Below are positions 5,222 to 7,712 of a stretch of DNA of 7,712 nucleotides, in pieces (position 1 is the stretch's first letter; every line of letters starts with the position of its first letter). Below the pieces are notes generated by a model. It did no database searches, had not been told where the DNA came from, and saw only the letters and a list, made by a program, of their open reading frames with translations. The stretch lies in assembly GCA_016199605.1 (NCBI GenBank), contig JACQGJ010000122.1:1-7712 (forward strand), given 5' to 3'. This stretch comes from Armatimonadota bacterium. Lineage in GTDB: Bacteria; Armatimonadota; Abditibacteriia; CG2-30-59-28. Made by a program: the position numbers and the translations under genes.

Positions 5222-7291
5222 TTGACTGATCCCAACACTGACGCGTCCAGTAACCTCCACCCCTCTCTGCCCTGTCTGCAAAGGATCTTGCAGTTACCAC
5301 GATTCGCCCCAGGGTGGGAAGAGTTCTTAAAGGAGCGTGAGGCTGACCTGACGCTCGAGCTGTGGCCGGCGCTGCACGAGATAGAGGACCCCGTCGTTGC
5401 GCTGGAGAGCCGCCAGTCGCGTTTGATGAATGCCGCAAACCGGGCCGAGATCCTCGGACTGGCCTTCGCTTTGACCGGAGACAAACGTTTCGGCAAACAA
5501 GGGCGTGACGTGCTCTCGAAGATCGTTGCCGATGACACCTCGACCTGGATGACACCGGTTCATAAGCAAATGTACCCGGAGGTCTCCGCCGACCTTCACG
5601 TCGCCCTCCTCTCCAGAACCATCGCTTACGCCTACTCCTTGCTTCGCCCTCTCGTGAATCGCAAGCTGCAACTCGCTCTTTGGGAGAAGATGAAGTCTCA
5701 TGGTCCAGGAGTCATCTACCGAGATTCAGGAGACGGCACAAACCGTGAATCTCAAATCAACAACCGGAAATCTGCATGGTGGAGTGATGCCTACAACTCC
5801 AACTGGTCCAGCGTCCTGAATGGAGGTTTGGGGGTTGCAGCGTTGGCGTTTCTGGAAATGGATCGGAAGGCGACAAGGCGCTGGATCGCCGTGGCAAAGG
5901 ACCGCCTCGTCACCATGCTTGACCTCGTGGCCGACGAAGGAGCGGGGTTGGAGGGGACGAGTTATTGGTTCACGTGCTTCGGACCGATCCTGGAGTTCTG
6001 CGAGGGCCTGCGAAATGTGACGGGGGAGAACCTCTTCGATCATCCGTTCTGGAAGGTTGCCCACGAGTATCTCACCTATCTGACTATGCCCGACTTCTCC
6101 GGCTTCGCCAACTTCGGCGATGCCCACTATCCGGGACTGCACGGAAGTTGGATTCTCTACGGCATCGCCTCCCGCGCCAACAATGGACGGGCGCAATGGC
6201 TGGCGAATCGGGTTAGTGAAAAGTCGGAAATCTCGCACCGGGACCTGCTGTTCTATGATCCCAAAGTTGTGGAGATACCCCCGCACGATCTACCCGCAGA
6301 TCGACTGTTCAAGAGCATTCACCTCGCGACCTTCCGCTCCAGTTGGGAGGAGGACGCCGTCTTCCTTGCTGTGAAAGGCGGATCCAATTCCTGGTCGCAT
6401 TGTCATCTCGATCTCAACAGCTTCATCCTTCACGCATACGGAGAGTATCTGGCCGTTGACCCCGGCGCACCCGGCTACGGCGCTCACTACTTCAACAGCG
6501 TCGAGCCGCCGGTCTCCACGGCGTGGCACAACACGATCACCGTCGACGGGGCCAACCAGCGCCAACCACCCCGCTACCGCATGAGCTACAACCTCGAAGA
6601 AGGGGGCGGCGCCTACTGTAGATTGTCCGGTTTCTCGGAGTGCGAAACCTTTGCGATGGTAAGCGGTGATGCCACCTCGGCGTACGGCGACACCCTCAAG
6701 CGCTTCCATCGCCACGTTGTATTCCTGAAGCCCAACTGCTTTCTGCTGTATGACGATATCATTGTGAAGAAGGCTCGGACACAGCGCCATTTTGAGTGGT
6801 TGCTCCACAGCGTTGCCCCAATTGTGGAGGTTGGACCGAATCGTATCGAGATTCGCGGCAAGAAGGCCTCACTCATTGTCCAGCCGATTCTCCCTCAATC
6901 GCTTCACTGCAAGTTCCTCCCGGACCGGACCACCGGCAGTCGGTCAGAACCTCTTCCGGTCCACTGCCTCAGCATGCGTCAGGACTGGCAGCACCTCTGG
7001 AATGTGAACCCGGCGGACTCTCCTTTCCCGCAATGGGATGTGCGACGACCAGTGCCTTTGATTGGGCGCCACTACCGCTACCTCGTGATCCTGACGGCGC
7101 TCAAGACCGGCGACACCGAGGTCCCTGCGGCCCAATTGCTCCCCGTGCGGAATGGAGTCGGAGTTCGCCTCGAGTGGAAAGGCCGGGTCAGCACGGTCAT
7201 CTGGAAGCCACGGAAAACGACCGTCAGCGTTGAGAACATCCAGACACAGGGCACAGCAGTTGACCGGCGCAAGTGTCGGCATAATCGTTGA
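5222..7291 (+). CDS. Heparinase II/III family polysaccharide lyase-like protein, no signal peptide
   Basis: 689 residues from a TTG start. The N-terminal 350 residues match the alpha/alpha-toroid of heparinase II/III and oligo-alginate lyases: HPSL near the start, AANRAEILGLAFALTGD (71-87), SNWSSVLNGGLGVAALA (193-209), EGTSYW (244-249) followed by a GP. Residues about 365-690 form the beta-sandwich part, with the family hallmark HCHLDLNSFILHAYGEYLAVDPG (393-415, written around H395 and D397) and WHNTITVDG (435-443). By spacing, N194, Y248 and H395 match the catalytic Asn/Tyr/His pattern of heparinase III-type enzymes, which cleave uronate-linked chains by beta-elimination to give unsaturated uronates. 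No signal peptide or membrane segment is seen, so it probably acts in the cytoplasm on imported oligosaccharides. Substrate is undetermined (heparosan-, alginate- or other uronate-like). It may be co-transcribed with the upstream helix-turn-helix gene despite the 219-bp gap. Confidence 0.92.
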   Translation: MTDPNTDASSNLHPSLPCLQRILQLPRFAPGWEEFLKEREADLTLELWPALHEIEDPVVALESRQSRLMNAANRAEILGLAFALTGDKRFGKQGRDVLSKIVADDTSTWMTPVHKQMYPEVSADLHVALLSRTIAYAYSLLRPLVNRKLQLALWEKMKSHGPGVIYRDSGDGTNRESQINNRKSAWWSDAYNSNWSSVLNGGLGVAALAFLEMDRKATRRWIAVAKDRLVTMLDLVADEGAGLEGTSYWFTCFGPILEFCEGLRNVTGENLFDHPFWKVAHEYLTYLTMPDFSGFANFGDAHYPGLHGSWILYGIASRANNGRAQWLANRVSEKSEISHRDLLFYDPKVVEIPPHDLPADRLFKSIHLATFRSSWEEDAVFLAVKGGSNSWSHCHLDLNSFILHAYGEYLAVDPGAPGYGAHYFNSVEPPVSTAWHNTITVDGANQRQPPRYRMSYNLEEGGGAYCRLSGFSECETFAMVSGDATSAYGDTLKRFHRHVVFLKPNCFLLYDDIIVKKARTQRHFEWLLHSVAPIVEVGPNRIEIRGKKASLIVQPILPQSLHCKFLPDRTTGSRSEPLPVHCLSMRQDWQHLWNVNPADSPFPQWDVRRPVPLIGRHYRYLVILTALKTGDTEVPAAQLLPVRNGVGVRLEWKGRVSTVIWKPRKTTVSVENIQTQGTAVDRRKCRHNR

Positions 7292-7308
7292 CGTTGAAAA
7301 CCCAACGT
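7291..7308. terminator. Small symmetric hairpin between convergent genes
   Basis: ACGTTG (7291-7296) and CAACGT (7303-7308) are perfect complements around AAAACC. It fills the whole 17-bp gap between the lyase stop (TGA, 7289-7291) and the aroQ stop (TAA on the reverse strand, 7311-7309). On the plus strand it is followed by only TT, and on the minus strand by CAACG, so as a terminator it would be weak; it may still help both transcripts end here. Confidence 0.35.
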
Positions 7309-7712
7309 TTAGGATCCAACGCACTTCAGATGGGCTGCGGCCCGAAGGGCGAGCAGGTAGCTCTCCGCTCCAAACCCGCAGATTTGTCCTACGGCGATTG
7401 GAGCAATCACCGACTCGTGACGGAAGGGATCCCTCGCATGGATGTTGGACAGGTGAACCTCGATCACCGGCAAGTCGACGGAAGTCAGGGCGTCACGGAT
7501 AGCCAGGCTATAGTGTGTCAGCGCTCCAGCGTTTATGAGGATAACCTCGGCCCAATCACGCGCGTCATGGATTGCGTCGATGAGGACGCCTTCGTGGTTG
7601 GATTGAAGGATACGAGTTTCAACCTTCAACTCTCTCGCAAGGGTCTCGATGGCCTGGTTGATCTCCGCCAGAGTCAGTGAACCATAGATGCCCTTCTGCC
7701 GGATTCCCTGCA
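7309..7712 (-). CDS. aroQ: Type II 3-dehydroquinate dehydratase, N-terminus cut by window edge
   Basis: The reverse strand is open from the right edge for 133 codons to a TAA at 7309-7311; about 12-15 N-terminal residues lie outside. Type II enzymes are about 145-150 residues, so the length fits. The enzyme reversibly dehydrates 3-dehydroquinate to 3-dehydroshikimate, step three of the shikimate pathway, in the cytoplasm as a dodecamer. Seen (numbered in the visible part): GIRQKGIYGS with active-site R4 and Y9, QSNHEG (36-41), INAGALTHYSLAIRDAL (59-75), EVHLSNIHARDPFRH with catalytic H91, and VGQICGFGAESYLLAL (107-122). The NxGALxHYS and RHxSVIAP forms resemble the Bacillota-type branch as I remember it. 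It converges on the lyase gene. Its presence is more likely housekeeping than part of the glycan locus, though aroQ homologues also serve quinate catabolism. Confidence 0.95.
   Translation of the reverse strand, partial: QGIRQKGIYGSLTLAEINQAIETLARELKVETRILQSNHEGVLIDAIHDARDWAEVILINAGALTHYSLAIRDALTSVDLPVIEVHLSNIHARDPFRHESVIAPIAVGQICGFGAESYLLALRAAAHLKCVGS

Noticed and set aside
5721..5753. Inverted repeat GAGATTCA / TGAATCTC with an inner CGG/CCG pairing in the lyase gene
   Set aside because: Perfect 8-bp arms at this spacing are expected a couple of times by chance in a window this size, and the inner pairing needs a 5-base bulge. It is recorded only as a coincidence.
5726..6808. Minus-strand open frames of 186 (5726-6286) and 172 (6290-6808) codons
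   Set aside because: Both are antisense to the heparinase II/III-like gene within its conserved motif regions; they lack ribosome sites and recognisable motifs.
7309..7629. Start of aroQ at the TTG at 7629
   Set aside because: The frame stays open upstream and encodes the conserved RxxxxYG active-site segment, so the true start lies beyond the right window edge.
1..7712. tRNA or rRNA genes, CRISPR arrays, insertion sequences, prophage or attachment sites
   Set aside because: Reading both strands showed no cloverleaf or conserved rRNA segments, no regularly spaced direct repeats, no transposase or integrase motifs, and no terminal inverted repeats with target duplications. The helix-turn-helix protein resembles an excisionase only in its N-terminal fold and has no integrase partner here.

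Overview
The window reads as chromosomal DNA of moderately high GC from a free-living, probably uncultivated bacterium that degrades glycans. No gene pins down the phylum. The 3-dehydroquinate dehydratase has sequence quirks reminiscent of Bacillota-type AroQ (INAGALTHYS, RHESVIAP), and the mix of large secreted and lyase-type carbohydrate enzymes would fit Armatimonadota, Planctomycetota or similar groups. This placement is inference. There are six protein genes, two of them cut by the window ends. I see no RNA genes, insertion sequences, CRISPR arrays or phage genes.

Left half, minus strand (4021 to 1): three genes run leftward in a probable operon. First is a 690-residue, probably exported protein with a (beta/alpha)-barrel-like front half and a beta-rich C-terminal domain (1949-4021). 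Next is an HpcH/HpaI-family 2-oxo acid aldolase (1081-1887), then an enolase-superfamily dehydratase-like protein that runs off the left edge (1-1051). Gaps are 61 and 29 bp. A sigma70-like promoter lies so close to the first start codon that its mRNA would be almost leaderless.

Centre (4022-4195): a divergent intergenic region. It holds the leftward promoter and a rightward TTGACA-type promoter that would drive the plus-strand genes.

Right half, plus strand: a DNA-binding protein with a MerR/excisionase-type helix-turn-helix, a long coiled coil and a Trp-rich tail (TTG start, 4196-5002). A 219-bp gap with a GC-rich stem-loop follows, then a 689-residue heparinase II/III-family lyase without a signal peptide (TTG start, 5222-7291). 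A type II 3-dehydroquinate dehydratase (aroQ, minus strand, 7309 to the right edge) converges on the lyase with only 17 bp between stop codons.

Working model (inference): the locus serves breakdown of an acidic, uronate- or sugar-acid-containing glycan. The exported barrel protein would act on polymer outside the cytoplasm. The heparinase-like lyase would cleave imported uronate-containing oligosaccharides. The dehydratase and aldolase would turn the resulting acid sugar into pyruvate plus an aldehyde by dehydration and retro-aldol cleavage. The helix-turn-helix protein may regulate the locus, but its architecture equally suggests a chromosome- or membrane-associated structural role. Most unusual are the enolase-family protein with an altered active site, the unassigned exported protein, and a perfect 12-bp inverted repeat inside that protein's coding sequence.
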